Counted from the stretch's first letter, positions 12,146-23,110 are shown. The stretch is DNA of 64,000 bases from Cyclaneusma minus (GCA_037179335.1 JAKZHN010000001.1:1426001-1490000); one strand, 5' to 3'. Notes: generated by a model not told the origin, from the sequence alone. Numbers and translations: made by a program.

Positions 12146-13008
12146 GATGATTTATCAAGAGAGGGATGAGGGGAGACAGGGTGGGAACGGGAAGGGGGAA
12201 CAAAGGCGCTTCATGAGTTCTGAAGTTGAGAGTGTCAAGTGTTGGTTAACGACCGCGAGATGAGGGTACATGCATGTAACACCACGTCAGGCAAATGCCG
12301 AGCCACTCAAACGTCGGAGAGGTGAACACTGAACAGACCTGCCATGAGGATGAAGAATTCGGACTGTACCTAAGGTACCTTAGGTATTTGGAGCAGCGCC
12401 ACGTCCTTGACTCCGGTCAGAAGTGCAAAAGTTTGTGATACAGCACACATCACCAGTTATCATTTACCTAAAGGGGGTATCAGATACCATCTAGGAACCT
12501 AATACAAAGCATCTGAAGTGAAGCAGATCTCGAAGCGATATCTGAATAAGGAGCAAAATCAAGAATTGAATGATCGAAGTGAAAGCGAGCAATGCTACAG
12601 CGCTTGCAAAGTCTCATTTCAAAACGCTCGCTCGTCAGAATGGTAGAATAAAACATAGGACGGCAACAAAGCATAGTATGCATCGTACAACCCCTCAAGT
12701 TCCGAAACCGTATGCCCATATGCCGTCTTAAACATTAACAAGTGCCCACTCGGGAGCATCAGCGCGCTCATGTATATCAGCGCCTACCGAAGAAATCCAC
12801 TGCCAAAAAGATCCACGGGCTTCGAAAGAAGAATGCAGCTCCCAAAAACGCCACCGCCCGCCGAGAATATATGTCTGTCGATCCGAATCGTCTGTCAGCC
12901 CAAGGCGCTCTGTAGTCGTCGGTGTTATACACAGGATGCTCTGCCAGCTGCCATTGACAGGTATGTATGCCAGCTGCAGGTTACATCCCCGTCTCTCACT
13001 CCCTCTCG
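12146..13008. other. Intergenic region with a 20-bp perfect palindrome
   Basis: This 863-bp interval lies between the start of the GNAT relic and the stop of glycogenin, both on the minus strand. It should contain the glycogenin 3' UTR and the old GNAT promoter. A perfect palindrome lies at 12367-12386. The minus-strand open frames at 12480-12719 and 12728-13012 have no recognisable domain and I do not call them. Confidence 0.5.
12367..12386. repeat. Perfect 20-bp palindrome
   Basis: The sequence TACCTAAGGTACCTTAGGTA is identical to its own reverse complement over all 20 bases. It lies about 220 bp upstream of the GNAT relic start. It could be a dyad binding site or a dispersed palindromic repeat. 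Confidence 0.9.
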
Positions 13009-13663
13009 TCAATTATCCAGCACATCCCTCTCTTCCTCACTAGCCCCCAGGCCCCTCCCCTCAGTGAGCGCCTGTGTGCCCACCCTGGCTCCATCTTCGT
13101 CTTTCTCCCACTGCGCACTTGGTCCGTGATAACTCGGCTCCTCAATCTCCCGCTTCGTATTACCCGCTCGTGCCATCGGCGCCTTGCCAGAATAGCCAGC
13201 AGGAGTCTCAGTCGAAGCAGCACTCAAAGCCTTCCCCAGATCCTTCCCCGTCGGAGCTGTATAACCATCACCAATCAGTACCTGTAGGCCGTGGGGAGAC
13301 GCACCACCACTGAGCGGCAAATCAAGCGCATAAGTAACAGCAGGGGTCGCAGATCGCGCAGAATCATGGCAAGGAGTGGTCATACTTTCATCATCATCAT
13401 CATCGTCCATACCCTCATCATTACGGAAACCGAAAGGCGTAGCAGCACGACTATACTTTGGCGTCTGCGTAACATACGTAGACGACTTTACACCCTCACT
13501 ACCATACGGTAACGGTCGCATCGGCAGGTCCGGTGTCGGGGAGCCGAGTTTCGAAGCAAGGACTTCTGACTGGTGGCGTGCGAGGGCTTCAAGCTGGGCG
13601 GCTGGGTCCTATTAGTTACACACGAGTTAGTACAATATAAGGATAGCTAGTTAGCTCGATGGG

Positions 13664-13742
<79 letters not shown>

Positions 13743-16133
13743 CGGGGGGGGGGGGGGGGGGGGGTGGTGGGGGTGGGTGTGGGGTTGGGACGGGGGGGGG
13801 GGGGGGGGGTGGGGGGGTGTGGGGGGGGGGCGGGGGGCGGTGGGGTGGGCGGGGGGGGGGGGGGGGGGGGGTGGGGTGGGGGNNNNNNNNNNNNNNNNNN
13901 NNNNNNNNNNNNNNNNNNNNNNNNNNNNNNNNNNNNNNNNNNNNNNNNNNNNNNNNNNNNNNNNNNNNNNNNNNNNNNNNNNNNNNNNNNNNNNNNNNNN
14001 NNNNNNNNNNNNNNNNNNNNNNNNNNNNNNNNNNNNNNNNNNNNNNNNNNNNNNNNNNNNNNNNNNNNNNNNNNNNNNNNNNNNNNNNNNNNNNNNNNNN
14101 NNNNNNNNNNNNNNNNNNNNNNNNNNNNNNNNNNNNNNNNNNNNNNNNNGGTGGGCTTCAATGGGGGGGGGTGGGTCCTATTCTTAACACCCGTTTTTTT
14201 AAAATTTAAGGATAGGTTTTAAGCTCGTTGGGCATACCCCCCCCCCCCCCCCCCCCCAAAAAAAAACATACCCAATCAGCCTGAGACGGCACTCCCTCTG
14301 CCGCTGGCAACCCCTCTTTCTCATCTCTTTCCTCGCCCCAGAACGTCGGCCTCCTAATCGGCGCTGGCGTTACCGGCAGACTCGGTCTTTCCAACTCCGT
14401 GGGAAAGTCGGTAAGCTTTAAGCTCGGCCTTCTCCCTCCAGATCCCTCTCCCACTTCCCCACTCCCCTTCTCAGAATTCCTACGCGTATGGGACCCAACT
14501 GGCGAATTTATACCTGAGCTCAATACCTGAATGTTCCCCTTGCGAGATTTCTGTAGTGCACCAATGTATCGCTCGATTTCAGGAATGTCGTCCCAGGCGT
14601 TGCCACGTGCGTAGGTGCCCCAGGGGTCGGCAGGCGTTAGGCGGATGGTGGGCGTAGTGGGCGTCAGCGGCTCCCTATTTTTCTCATCGTTAGGGGCTGT
14701 GCCGGATGCATTGTTGCTGGATGACTGCGAAGGCAGGTCTTCAGGAAAGACGCGGCTGGGCTTTGATTCTCGCCTTTCCCAGGGGAAAATGGGGGCGAGC
14801 TTTTTGTAGGCTGGGGCCTTTTTAGGAACTTCGTAATACATGTTCTTAGGCGGGTCGGGGTAGCGAGCGGGGGCTCTAAAGGGGGTTGTGTCGTTGGACA
14901 TCGTGTATTGGGTAGAAGGGAAGTTGTGGGCTTCGGGTGCGGAGTTAGATGGCGGCGGTGCCCTGTTCATGTCATTTGGTGTTCTCAATGGAAAGATGAG
15001 TTTTGCAAACCTGGTGGGATCCCAAGTGTTCATGGGAGCGTGGAATTCTTGCTGTTTCTGCTCCGTGTGTGTTTGGATGGGAGGAACGTTGGCTGATTCG
15101 ACGTTCGAACTTGCGTATGGATAGCCTTTAAATGCTGGCTGGCTGCTGGAATAGCCGAAAGAAGAGGGCTGATATTCCCCCTTAACCCAGCGCTGGACAA
15201 TCTGAGATACTCCCTGTCCTGAAATAGCCGCGGACTGCAATACTATTAGTAAAATCTCCATAAATCATTTGACCAGATTACTCACATGTTCACGATAATG
15301 CCTATCATAAACCGCCCACCATCTCCCCACCAACTCATCATAAGGCCCGCTACCCTGATGTGCCTCTCTCCCCTCCGTCCACGGCTTCTCAGTCCCGATG
15401 AAATGCACCATACTGATCATCGACTGGAAATGCTTATACGCCGGCACGTACTGGTAATGTCCACTCGGCGTCACATTATACGTAAAACTCAAACGGTTCC
15501 AGCTATTCTTGAAGTGCATATTCAACAGCCCTTGATCCGCACCGTCGAAAGAAATTCCTCGCTGTGCCATGGCTAACAAGGCGTAGTAATCGCCCATGTT
15601 GGGGGACAGCACCATGAGGCCGCTGTTGAACAGGTCTGGCCAGCCGATGTCGGGTGCGGCGGAGAAGGGGGATGGGAGGTGGAAGAGCTCGTCCGGGGCA
15701 CGCAGGGCAACGATATCGGCATCGATGTAGACAATACGCCGGAATTGGGTTTGTTTCCAGAGCACGATCTTGGTGAAAGTAGAGTGGAGGTCACCGCGGT
15801 TCATGAGGAAGAGATTGGCCGGTGTGGGGTTTGCGATTCGCTCGACGGGGATGATGTAGTCGTAGAGCTTCTATGGAGTTGTCAGAACATGTATTGTACA
15901 TATGCAATACATTTAATACCTTGAGCTCCGTCATGGCGTCGGCGGATAAGCTGGCAGTAACAAGCACCGCCAGCTTCTTGGTGGTGCCAACATCTTTGAG
16001 CGAGTGTGCCAAAACCAAGGCACCTGGGAGGTAGCTATCACTTAGCAGAAGCTGTCGCGAGGTCAGCATATGCAAATGCAAGCTCCTTCGTTCAACTCAC
16101 GGTAGCGTAAACATCTTCTCCGGTGGTCGCCAT
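13009..16133 (-). CDS. Glycogenin (self-glucosylating glycogen primer)
   Basis: Five exons (16133-16101, 16051-15920, 15870-15286, 15234-14272, 13608-13009) give 770 residues; every junction is GT-AG and in frame. The protein primes glycogen by attaching glucose from UDP-glucose to its own tyrosine. The GT8 domain fills residues about 8-250. It contains the metal-binding DAD (105-107), PDIGWPDLFNSGLMVLSP, ADQGLLN and HFIGTEKPW (from 211). HYQYVPAYKHF aligns with the vertebrate acceptor loop, making Tyr194 the likely acceptor. The long C-terminal half is disordered and holds WDP motifs (WDPTRF; DWDPAAQL across the exon 4/5 join). Fungal glycogenins use such tails to bind glycogen synthase (inference). 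Intron 4 contains a poly-G tract and an N gap, but the coding sequence is not interrupted. Confidence 0.93.
13609..14271 (-). other. Glycogenin intron 4 with poly-G tract, N gap and garbled duplicate
   Basis: On the minus strand the intron opens with GTATGT and closes with TAACTAATAG, both good splice signals. In between, on the plus strand, are a G homopolymer with sparse errors (13664-13882), 267 N (13883-14149), then 14150-14236, which repeats 13581-13665 with many errors, then C-run plus A-run. The true intron is probably far shorter than the 663 nt shown. Confidence 0.85.
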
Positions 16134-17020
16134 AGCGACTCGCGAGGATGCTGCGAAGCGAGGACCGGACTGATTATTCTCGCTCAGTATCCACAGACAG
16201 AAAGTAGTGGAGAAGCTTGTCAAAGTGAAGTCTGGGGCTGGGTCCGCGGGAATGCAGAAGAGAAGAAGAAGCTTGAGGTGGATGGGAATTCTCAGTTGCA
16301 GCTTCCCCCGCTTCGCTTGCTTTCCAAATTAATGACATGGCTGTGCTTCGCCGCCAACCGCCGAGCATTGGACACCAAAACGAATTCTGCAATCTAGTGC
16401 AAATCTTGATTTTTCTATTCCGAATAGACCTATTAAGTCGTCTCAAGTGAATAATCCAAACCCGGATACAAATTCTTCTGCTTCATCAGCCCACATCCCA
16501 TTCCCAGACACCGACCGTTATTTTGCCGCCCTAAAATCTGGGGTTCTCCAGATCTTCAGACATGGATCGGTATTTCATTTTTCCATCCTGACAGCCAAGC
16601 TTGATTGGCTCCCGCAGTCTGACGGGCACCTGGCGTCGGTGAACCATGGCCACTCAACCCTCACCGCCAACGTGGTGGCCGGTTGGCCTCTGGACCCGGG
16701 CGTCATCGTGCATAAACTTGGGCCGGCAAGCTCAGACAAGCAGCGATCGACATCGTGTGACTTCGAACCAACGCGAGGCATGTCACGGTAGAAGTACGCG
16801 ACTTTCAAAGCCTGCCGGCAGCAACAACGGAGATGGTATTCGCTAATGCTCTCTCGACCACCTCAATCTCAAAAGCTTCGAATGATACAACAGGTCCAAT
16901 GAACACCAACTGTTCTGGACAAGAACACAAGATACAGCCTGTAGCCACAAGGCGTGCCAGGGGCTTTCTTCAGCTTTCGCATTTCTGCAAATCCAACACG
17001 CTCGTAGAGACCACCTCGAA
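16134..17020. other. Glycogenin promoter region and 3' flank of the CDF gene
   Basis: This 887-bp stretch lies upstream of the glycogenin start and downstream of the CDF stop, both on the minus strand. It should hold the glycogenin promoter and 5' UTR and the CDF 3' UTR. Short open frames exist on both strands (for example 16447-16791) but show no domain. I see no other gene. Confidence 0.5.
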
Positions 17021-18415
17021 TCACAAGTCCTTCCGCCACATATGCTCCGGCTTGTGCGTCGTCTCGAAGTCAACATGCACATAAGCCCTCTCCACGTCCG
17101 GCAGACTCTCCAACTTCATCTGCAGCTCCTCTGCCACGTTGTGCGTAAAAGCCAGCGTCGCCTCGGGATCCATAACCACATCCACCTCTGCAATCAATCT
17201 CGGGCCCGAATGATAGCATCTAACAGTATCAATACCCCTGATCGACTCATCATGGGTAAGGCAGATGTAGGTGATGAGCTGCTGCATCTCCACCGAAGCC
17301 GTGACGCCCACAAGGAGCAAAAACTCCTTGAACGCGGTACGGAGCCAGTTGATCGAGATGATGACGGAGAGGACGACGGCGCCGGCGGGGTCGATCCACC
17401 ATTTTAGCTTAGAACCGCCGACGGAGGTGAGGATACCGAAGCCGTTGATGAAGAGGTCGTTGCGGTGGTCCTCCCACAGGATGTTGATGTTGGAGTAGGT
17501 GTCCTTCAGCGACCAGCAGTAGAAGAAGAGAGCAAGCTTGGTGACAAATGCGACACATACGGCGATGATGGAAGGCAGATGAAAGTCCTTTTTGCCATCG
17601 CTGCTCTTGTTGTCCCCGACGAGTTCTTGGACAGAGAAGGCGATCAGGATGAAGGACACGGCTGTCATGAGGAAACAGAAAGCAATGTTTCCTGTGGTTT
17701 CGAGACGAGCTTTTCCGGAGGGAAACCGGCTGGGATTGACGTTCTTGATGGCATGGTTGCAGGCCATCAGAGTGATGTTGGAAAGAGGGTCGAAAACGGC
17801 GTCCGCCATGGTGGTGAAGAGGGACAGGGATTTGGAGCTGGTAGCACCGTAGAGCTGGAGGATTGCCAGGGAGATGTTCGCCGCGAGCGATCCCCAGACG
17901 GCAATTTGATACTTCAAATGGTTATCGCCCTCGGCCTGCGCAGCCTCTGCCCGGTGATTATCGACGGGCTTCAGAAGCAGATCGATCTTTTCGTTCTGCG
18001 ACTCGTAGAACTTTTGTATCTTCCTGTCCTTAGCGGCCACGTTGGTGAAACTGACGGGGCCGCATCCATCACGCTTCCGGGAGGTGTTTGCCCGGATTTG
18101 CTCGATTTCGGCGGGAGTCTTGTAAGCGGCTGATAGACCGTATGGATCGTTCGCCCGGGTGTGCTCCGGAGCATTCTGTCTCTCCGGATCGGCCGTGGCC
18201 GTGGGGTACCGCGAGATGGGGTCGTTCGCATTCTCGGTGGGAGTGACGGGCTCGACGGCGGTGCTCGCGCCTTGACGCTGAGATCTGTTGGACGGAGCCG
18301 GAGTCGAAACCTGGGCTGCAGCGTTGCCAGCTCGAATCTGCGGCTCAGGCCCGGGGTGAGGGGGATGTGGGGATAGCTTCATGGCGACCACCTCGTCGGC
18401 CGTTGTCTTGTTCAT
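17021..18415 (-). CDS. Cation diffusion facilitator, Mn-type (CDF/MTP family)
   Basis: One uninterrupted exon encodes 464 residues. I start at the first true ATG (18415, context CAACATG); the open frame reaches 18496 only through a GTG. The protein exports divalent metal from the cytosol by proton exchange. A polar N-terminal tail of about 165 residues precedes six membrane segments (about 168-190, 195-220, 240-265, 281-302, 316-333, 341-360). A cytosolic CDF dimerisation domain (about 375-455) follows. The metal-site motifs are DAVFD (205-209) in the second helix and DHRND (316-320) in the fifth. This DxxxD pair, rather than the HxxxD of zinc carriers, is typical of the manganese subgroup. 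The target membrane (Golgi, vacuole or mitochondrion) cannot be read from the sequence. A 400-bp transposon lies about 200 bp upstream. Confidence 0.9.
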   Translation of the reverse strand: MNKTTADEVVAMKLSPHPPHPGPEPQIRAGNAAAQVSTPAPSNRSQRQGASTAVEPVTPTENANDPISRYPTATADPERQNAPEHTRANDPYGLSAAYKTPAEIEQIRANTSRKRDGCGPVSFTNVAAKDRKIQKFYESQNEKIDLLLKPVDNHRAEAAQAEGDNHLKYQIAVWGSLAANISLAILQLYGATSSKSLSLFTTMADAVFDPLSNITLMACNHAIKNVNPSRFPSGKARLETTGNIAFCFLMTAVSFILIAFSVQELVGDNKSSDGKKDFHLPSIIAVCVAFVTKLALFFYCWSLKDTYSNINILWEDHRNDLFINGFGILTSVGGSKLKWWIDPAGAVVLSVIISINWLRTAFKEFLLLVGVTASVEMQQLITYICLTHDESIRGIDTVRCYHSGPRLIAEVDVVMDPEATLAFTHNVAEELQMKLESLPDVERAYVHVDFETTHKPEHMWRKDL

Positions 18416-18614
18416 GTTGGCGGCGGATGACCGGCCGGCAGTGTGTTGTGATAGTAAGGCTCGTGCGACTGGGAGTCCTCTATGGCACCAAGGCACAGTT
18501 GATAGCCCGATCCTGCGAAGAAGTGGATGGAGATAAGTGTATTCGGGAGCGTTCCTGCGACCTGGAAAAATACATGTAAGTGTCTAGTGATGTCAAAAAA
18601 AAACTGGCACGTTA

Positions 18615-19014
18615 ATCGTGGGCCCTTCGTTTTTCCCACGAGGGAGTAAGCAACCTGCGTATGGCTAGAGCTCAATTTGCCACACCCCTTAAAAAATCGT
18701 CCGAAATATTGCACTATTTATTAAATAATAAAAATATGTTTTAAAAATACAAGCTTAATTAATTATTGCTTTTTATATTTTGATAAAATCCCTTTATTAT
18801 TAATCTATACTATTTTTAGAGTTTGAATAGTTATTTTTATAGCCTTTACTCTTGTCGTCGCTTTTAATTTGACTTTCGGCGCCCAAATGGCCGACGTTAT
18901 GTAAAAGCGCGCCTTTATCCTTCGGATATAATACAGCCATATGCAGATTGCTTACTCCGGCGCTGGTTGCTTACACCCACCACGCAATGGTGGGAAAAAC
19001 AAAGGGCCCACGAT
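18615..19014. mobile_element. 400-bp non-autonomous DNA transposon (MITE), TA target duplication
   Basis: The two ends are inverted repeats: left 18615-18639 and right 18990-19014 match at 24 of 25 positions, beginning ATCGTGGGCCCTT. A second matching inner arm pairs 18643-18666 with 18935-18958 (22 of 24). TA flanks both sides (18613-18614, 19015-19016), the target site of Tc1/mariner-type elements. The interior (about 18690-18900) is AT-rich with no coding capacity. The right arm has an extra ~30 bases between the two matching blocks. It lies in the upstream region of the CDF gene. Confidence 0.85.
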
Positions 19015-19016
19015 TA

Positions 19017-20297
19017 GTGACTGCATGTGGATAGCAAAAAACTCGGCGCTGATGGGCTCTTTGGCCCTTTCCTTTTGCTCGGTGGCTAGGTGGCTGTGCT
19101 TAGCCTTTGGCCCCATCGCGTTAGTTCTTGCCTTCGACATCATGCCCGCTGTTGTTGAGAGCACTTGGTCGCCCGAGAGCAAGAATGCGACAGGGTCGAG
19201 GGCGGCGGCCATTTCGGAGCATAAAATAAAGACTGCGACTTTGAGATCGAGAGGGGCGACAACTACAAGAGCCATTTAAACGTGGAGACGGTGCCTCATG
19301 CGACAACAGGTGGCTCCGACAATAAGGCCCAGAGAGCCTCCAGTCTGGTGAATCGAAGACCTCAACATGGCCCGGCATCCTCTGCAACTCTCTTGCGTAA
19401 GGTACCTAGACAAGATAATTGTCGAAAGTATCCACCATGGCGCCCAAGGCAAGTCCACATCAAATTCACCACTCGCTGCAGTCCGACAACAAGTCTTCAA
19501 GCTGTTGCTCTAGTCAAGATCGCCGTTCCCAAATCTGATGGAGAGCCTATCTCCATCCGCGAGCTATCTTTCTACGGCCCGAGCCCCAATGTTGTTTTGC
19601 AAGATATTGTATATCGCATCAGAAGCTAGTGCTGGATGTGTTTTTACTCGGAGAACAAATCCGGGAGGAACTCACAAGCGGGTTGGCAAACTCAGGGGCT
19701 GTTCAAGTGATGATTACCAAAATAGAGTCAAGCACTGAGAGAGCCCGTGTAAAAAGCGGTGCTCCTGTTGATGACACAATTTGCGTTATGGTATCTGATG
19801 AACACTGCAACTTTTTTCCCTATTATCGTCTTTAGATGCGTCGATAGGACTTCCACGGGAACAGAATTGAATTCCACCTTCTCCCTGACTTGGTCGCCAC
19901 ATAGTGTTTCGTTTCCCGCTCACCATGCAAACGAACCCTAAGCGATAAAGAGCTGGCCACATCAGTGTTCTAGTGCCTCAAGTGTTTCGAAGTGTTTTTG
20001 TATTAAATATTTAACTTGTTTCTTCCGACTCGCCTCTTGCATGTCTGGCAAGTGTATCACCAGTCGGCATAGCCTTTGTCCGAATGTGAGGATTTCATAA
20101 TATCCCGGACACCTTTTACCAAAACCCCATGTATTCAAAAGCTGGTCCACCCAGTCCCTGGCTCCGAGTGTTCGTTCTACAACACCTCAAAACGCCGATC
20201 AAGATGCCCGCCAACCGAAGACGCCACATTAAACACCCCGCTCGAGATTTGAACGAAGCCGTTACTTCATAGGGATCCCCTTTCCGCCAAAATTCTT
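19017..20297. other. Intergenic stretch without a confident gene
   Basis: This 1.28-kb stretch has normal base composition. Plus-strand frames at 19282-19629 and 19629-19835 are the longest. The latter contains EQIREELTSGLANSGAVQVM followed by a stop after NFFPYYRL, but I recognise no family and the start is unclear. It may be the remains of a gene or chance. No transfer RNA is visible. Confidence 0.4.
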
Positions 20298-21189
20298 CTA
20301 GTTCTGGAAGAACCAGTATCTGGAATCGTGTTAGGTGATTGAAGGTGATAGTCTGGAAAGGGGTAGGACATACTCAGCAGCATATTGCACCTCAAACGCC
20401 GCCTCCGCACCCACACAAGTAGCCGGCGGCGAGCCACCAGCCGTGTTCACACGGTAGATCTCCTGCAAGCCCCCTGTAGCATCCGAATGCGCGATGAGCT
20501 TCAGCCACGCGACTGCACCATCACCCTCTCCATTGACACCCGGACTCGAATCGGCCGGTGCGCTAACAGAGTTGTTCTTCGAAGCGTGTGCGAATCCCAG
20601 TTGCATGAGATCGGTGTCCATGTTGAAAGTGGGTGTTGTGGCATTGGTAAAGTAGTGGTGGCCGGAGACGACCATGTCGGTGGGGAAGAGAGTGTTGGTG
20701 TTGTAGGCGGGATCGGCGAATTGAAGAGTGGTGTTGGGGAGGAGGGCTAGGATGCGAGGGTAGGCTGAGGCGACGCAGGAGGCGTTGTACAGAGTGGCGA
20801 GGGCGCCAGTGGCGACGGGGTTGGCGGTGCTGTTGCTGAGGTCGCATGTGTAGTTTTGGGTGCCGCGGCCGATGGCTACGTGCTTGAGGCTAAGGCCTTC
20901 TGATACGGCTGGTAATGGGGTTGGAGATGCTGATGATCGTTAGCCTTGAGCCAAGTGGACGGTAAGTAGGTGTGGGTGGAGTATACATACCGACTGGCAG
21001 TACGGCGTTGCTGAGATCACATTTTGGCGCTTCGGACATTGTCATGCTTTCGCTCACTTTTGATGCTAACATATTGAAGTAGTCGGCGAGGATTGTCATG
21101 TCTCCCGGTGGTGCGGCGGCTTTAGGCATTGTGGGATATGCCAGTGTTCCTGTGCATAGTGCCGACACGAATAATACTGAGAAACGCAT
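20298..21189 (-). CDS. Secreted DUF3455 family protein
   Basis: Three exons (21189-20991, 20908-20374, 20319-20298) give 251 residues. The introns are 82 nt (GTATGT...CAG) and 54 nt (GTATGT, branch CTAAC, CAG). The joins read VAVSEGLSL and AAEYWFFQN, both matching the family; the last exon codes only for the tail. A signal peptide is clear (residues 1-17, cleavage near LAYP), so the protein should be secreted. The family signature KHVAIGRGTQNYTC follows the first join. Several N-glycosylation sequons are present (NYT, NST, NAS, NTT, NAT, NNS). DUF3455 proteins are common in fungi and sometimes labelled malate dehydrogenase in databases without support. The biochemical role is unknown. Four Cys in the mature part may form disulfides. 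Confidence 0.88.
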
Positions 21190-22295
21190 TTTGTTGTGTG
21201 TGAAGGGTGCGAAAGGTGTCGATGACGGAGGAGATAGTATTGAGGAAACCGAAGTTACTATCCAAGAAACCTCAAGACTGATGACTGATGGTCGGAAAGG
21301 AGAGCAGCAGGAAAGATATAAAGACCGAAGTCTTCTAGAACTGTTGCAGACTGAAAGGGAGACTGGTGGAAGAGGAGGAGACAGGCGATTGGATTGTCAA
21401 GACACACTTGTTGGATAATGACAAGAGAGATAGCATCCGCTGGGCTCTCGGATTCTCTTATACAGGCTCTCGTGGTCCCACAGCAGCATCCTCGTCCATC
21501 AAAAAGCATCCCTGGCATTTCGTGCAGCCGCCAACTTACCTGGCCAACGGGTATCGGATGGCTGCCACCCATGCCCAGAGAGGTTGGTAGCAGGCGCGCA
21601 AGGCCATACTTAGAACAGAGTACAGGCAATGGCGGCAACGGTCCTGGCAGACACATGGATCGAAAATCTCTGGTGTGAGTGCTGGGGTGCGTGACAGGGG
21701 GGAGGGGAAGTGGTTGGCTCTCGAGTGCGAGTTGGTGATGCGTGGCCTGGCCTGCAGATCTCTAAGCGCCGAGGTGGAGTCGTGTATTTAAAGATCGCAT
21801 TTAACGCTGCGGGGAGTGACACCGACAGGTTCGTGTAGCCGACACCACATAGGTTGGGGAAATGCAGAAGTGGCAATACAGCAAAGCGCAAGGTTGGGAG
21901 TAACATGAGTCTTGAAGATGAGAAGAATTTGGACTCGGAGGTTGGAGAAGACACCACGGGGGGACGGACTAAGCTTGAAAGTGCTTGATTTGACTAGAGA
22001 AACTCAGCGGATTGGGATACTTGATTGACCACTCTATAACTGAAGTGGTTGAAGTGCTGGACTTGCCTTGCCTTCAGCAAATGATACTATCGCCACATCT
22101 TGGCGCCCATAATCGAGCTAAGCGGTGTCAATCGACTCTGGGTGACACAACAGTATTGCCATGTCTGGTCTGAAGTCTCTGATTAAGATCCCATGTCACA
22201 GTCGCGGCTTCTACAGGTCCAATCGCCCAAGGCAAAAGTCCCGTCTCTGGAGCCTAATATCGCCAATCTGGATGCCTGCTCAGTCATGAGTGTGT
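21190..22295. other. Upstream region of the DUF3455 gene
   Basis: This 1.1-kb interval lies between the start of the secreted-protein gene and the hAT-like element. It should contain the promoter. Open frames at 21258-21656 and 21610-21957 (minus) and 21394-21678 (plus) show no domain. I do not call them. Confidence 0.45.
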
Positions 22296-22895
22296 TGTTT
22301 CGTTAGGGCTCCGCACGAGTAGAAATCGTAAATAAATGGCCTTAATCGTAGTCGTAATCGTAGTCGTAATCGTAGTCGTGTATAAAACGCGATTTTAATC
22401 GGACGATTACGAGCTAATCGTATTAATCGTCTTGGTATTTAGCTGTAATATATAAATATATTTATTGCCAAGCCAATAATAGGGCGTTTTTAAAACGAAA
22501 TTTATTTCAAAATTTCTAAAATTAGTCCCTTTATAAAGATTTAAAAATATTTGTGCAATTTTAATAATAAGCATTACAATTTAATTTAATTAAAAAATTT
22601 AATTAATTTCCAATGAATTTAATATTTTTAATTTAATAATAGATTTTTGAAAATGAAAATTACATATTTCAATAGCCCTAATTTTAAGGATTTTAAAATA
22701 GATTTCTATTTTTGAAATAAATTATTATTGGCTTGGCAATAAATAGCTTTATATTTTAGCTAAATACCAAAACGATTAGACGATTATTCGTAAAGAAAAA
22801 ATTGACCAATAGTAATCGTACGACTACGATTACGATCGCGATTCTTGGCACGACTCTAAAACGAATAGCTATTCGTGCGGAGCCCTATGTTTCGT
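22296..22895. mobile_element. hAT-like non-autonomous foldback element (584 bp) with 8-bp target duplication
   Basis: The element spans 22304-22887 and is flanked by perfect 8-bp direct repeats TGTTTCGT (22296-22303 and 22888-22895). Terminal inverted repeats begin TAGGGCTCCGCACGA at both ends. Complementarity extends inward: the left GTATTTAGCTG and ATTGCCAAGCCAATAAT blocks (22434-22482) recur inverted at 22722-22770, so most of the element folds back on itself. Several TAATCG/TCGTAG repeats fill the subterminal regions, as in hAT elements where transposase binds. The 8-bp duplication and TAGGG-type end fit the hAT superfamily. There is no coding capacity, and the centre is AT-rich. Confidence 0.88.
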
Positions 22896-23110
22896 CATGC
22901 CGCTGCCGTTCATCAAAAGCCTCTCTGCTTCCCTTCGCACACCTTGTCGATGCCAATTGCTCTCCGCTTCATGTCGAATCTTCGATGTTAGAAAGTTCAA
23001 TGTTGAGGAGTGTGCACTGATCTCTCATTGGTCCACGGATCAGCCACCGTGCCCTATCAAGCTAGCGCCCGCTCCCCACCCAGTGGGCCATCATATTACC
23101 GAGGAAGGGG
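22896..23110. other. Short normal-composition spacer before the repeat block
   Basis: About 215 bases of normal composition lie between the hAT-like element and the abrupt start of the AT-rich block near 23111. No gene or RNA is visible. Confidence 0.5.

Noticed and set aside
12480..13012. Extra 3' exons of glycogenin
   Set aside because: Exon 5 ends in a stop after ERDVLDN, a plausible fungal C-terminus; downstream frames have no domain or matching splice sites.
13659..14222. Gly-rich and Pro-rich frames across the poly-G tract
   Set aside because: They are homopolymer and N artefacts inside a glycogenin intron.
18416..18496. 27-codon N-terminal extension of the CDF transporter
   Set aside because: The frame opens with GTG, not ATG; the first ATG at 18415 has a good context.
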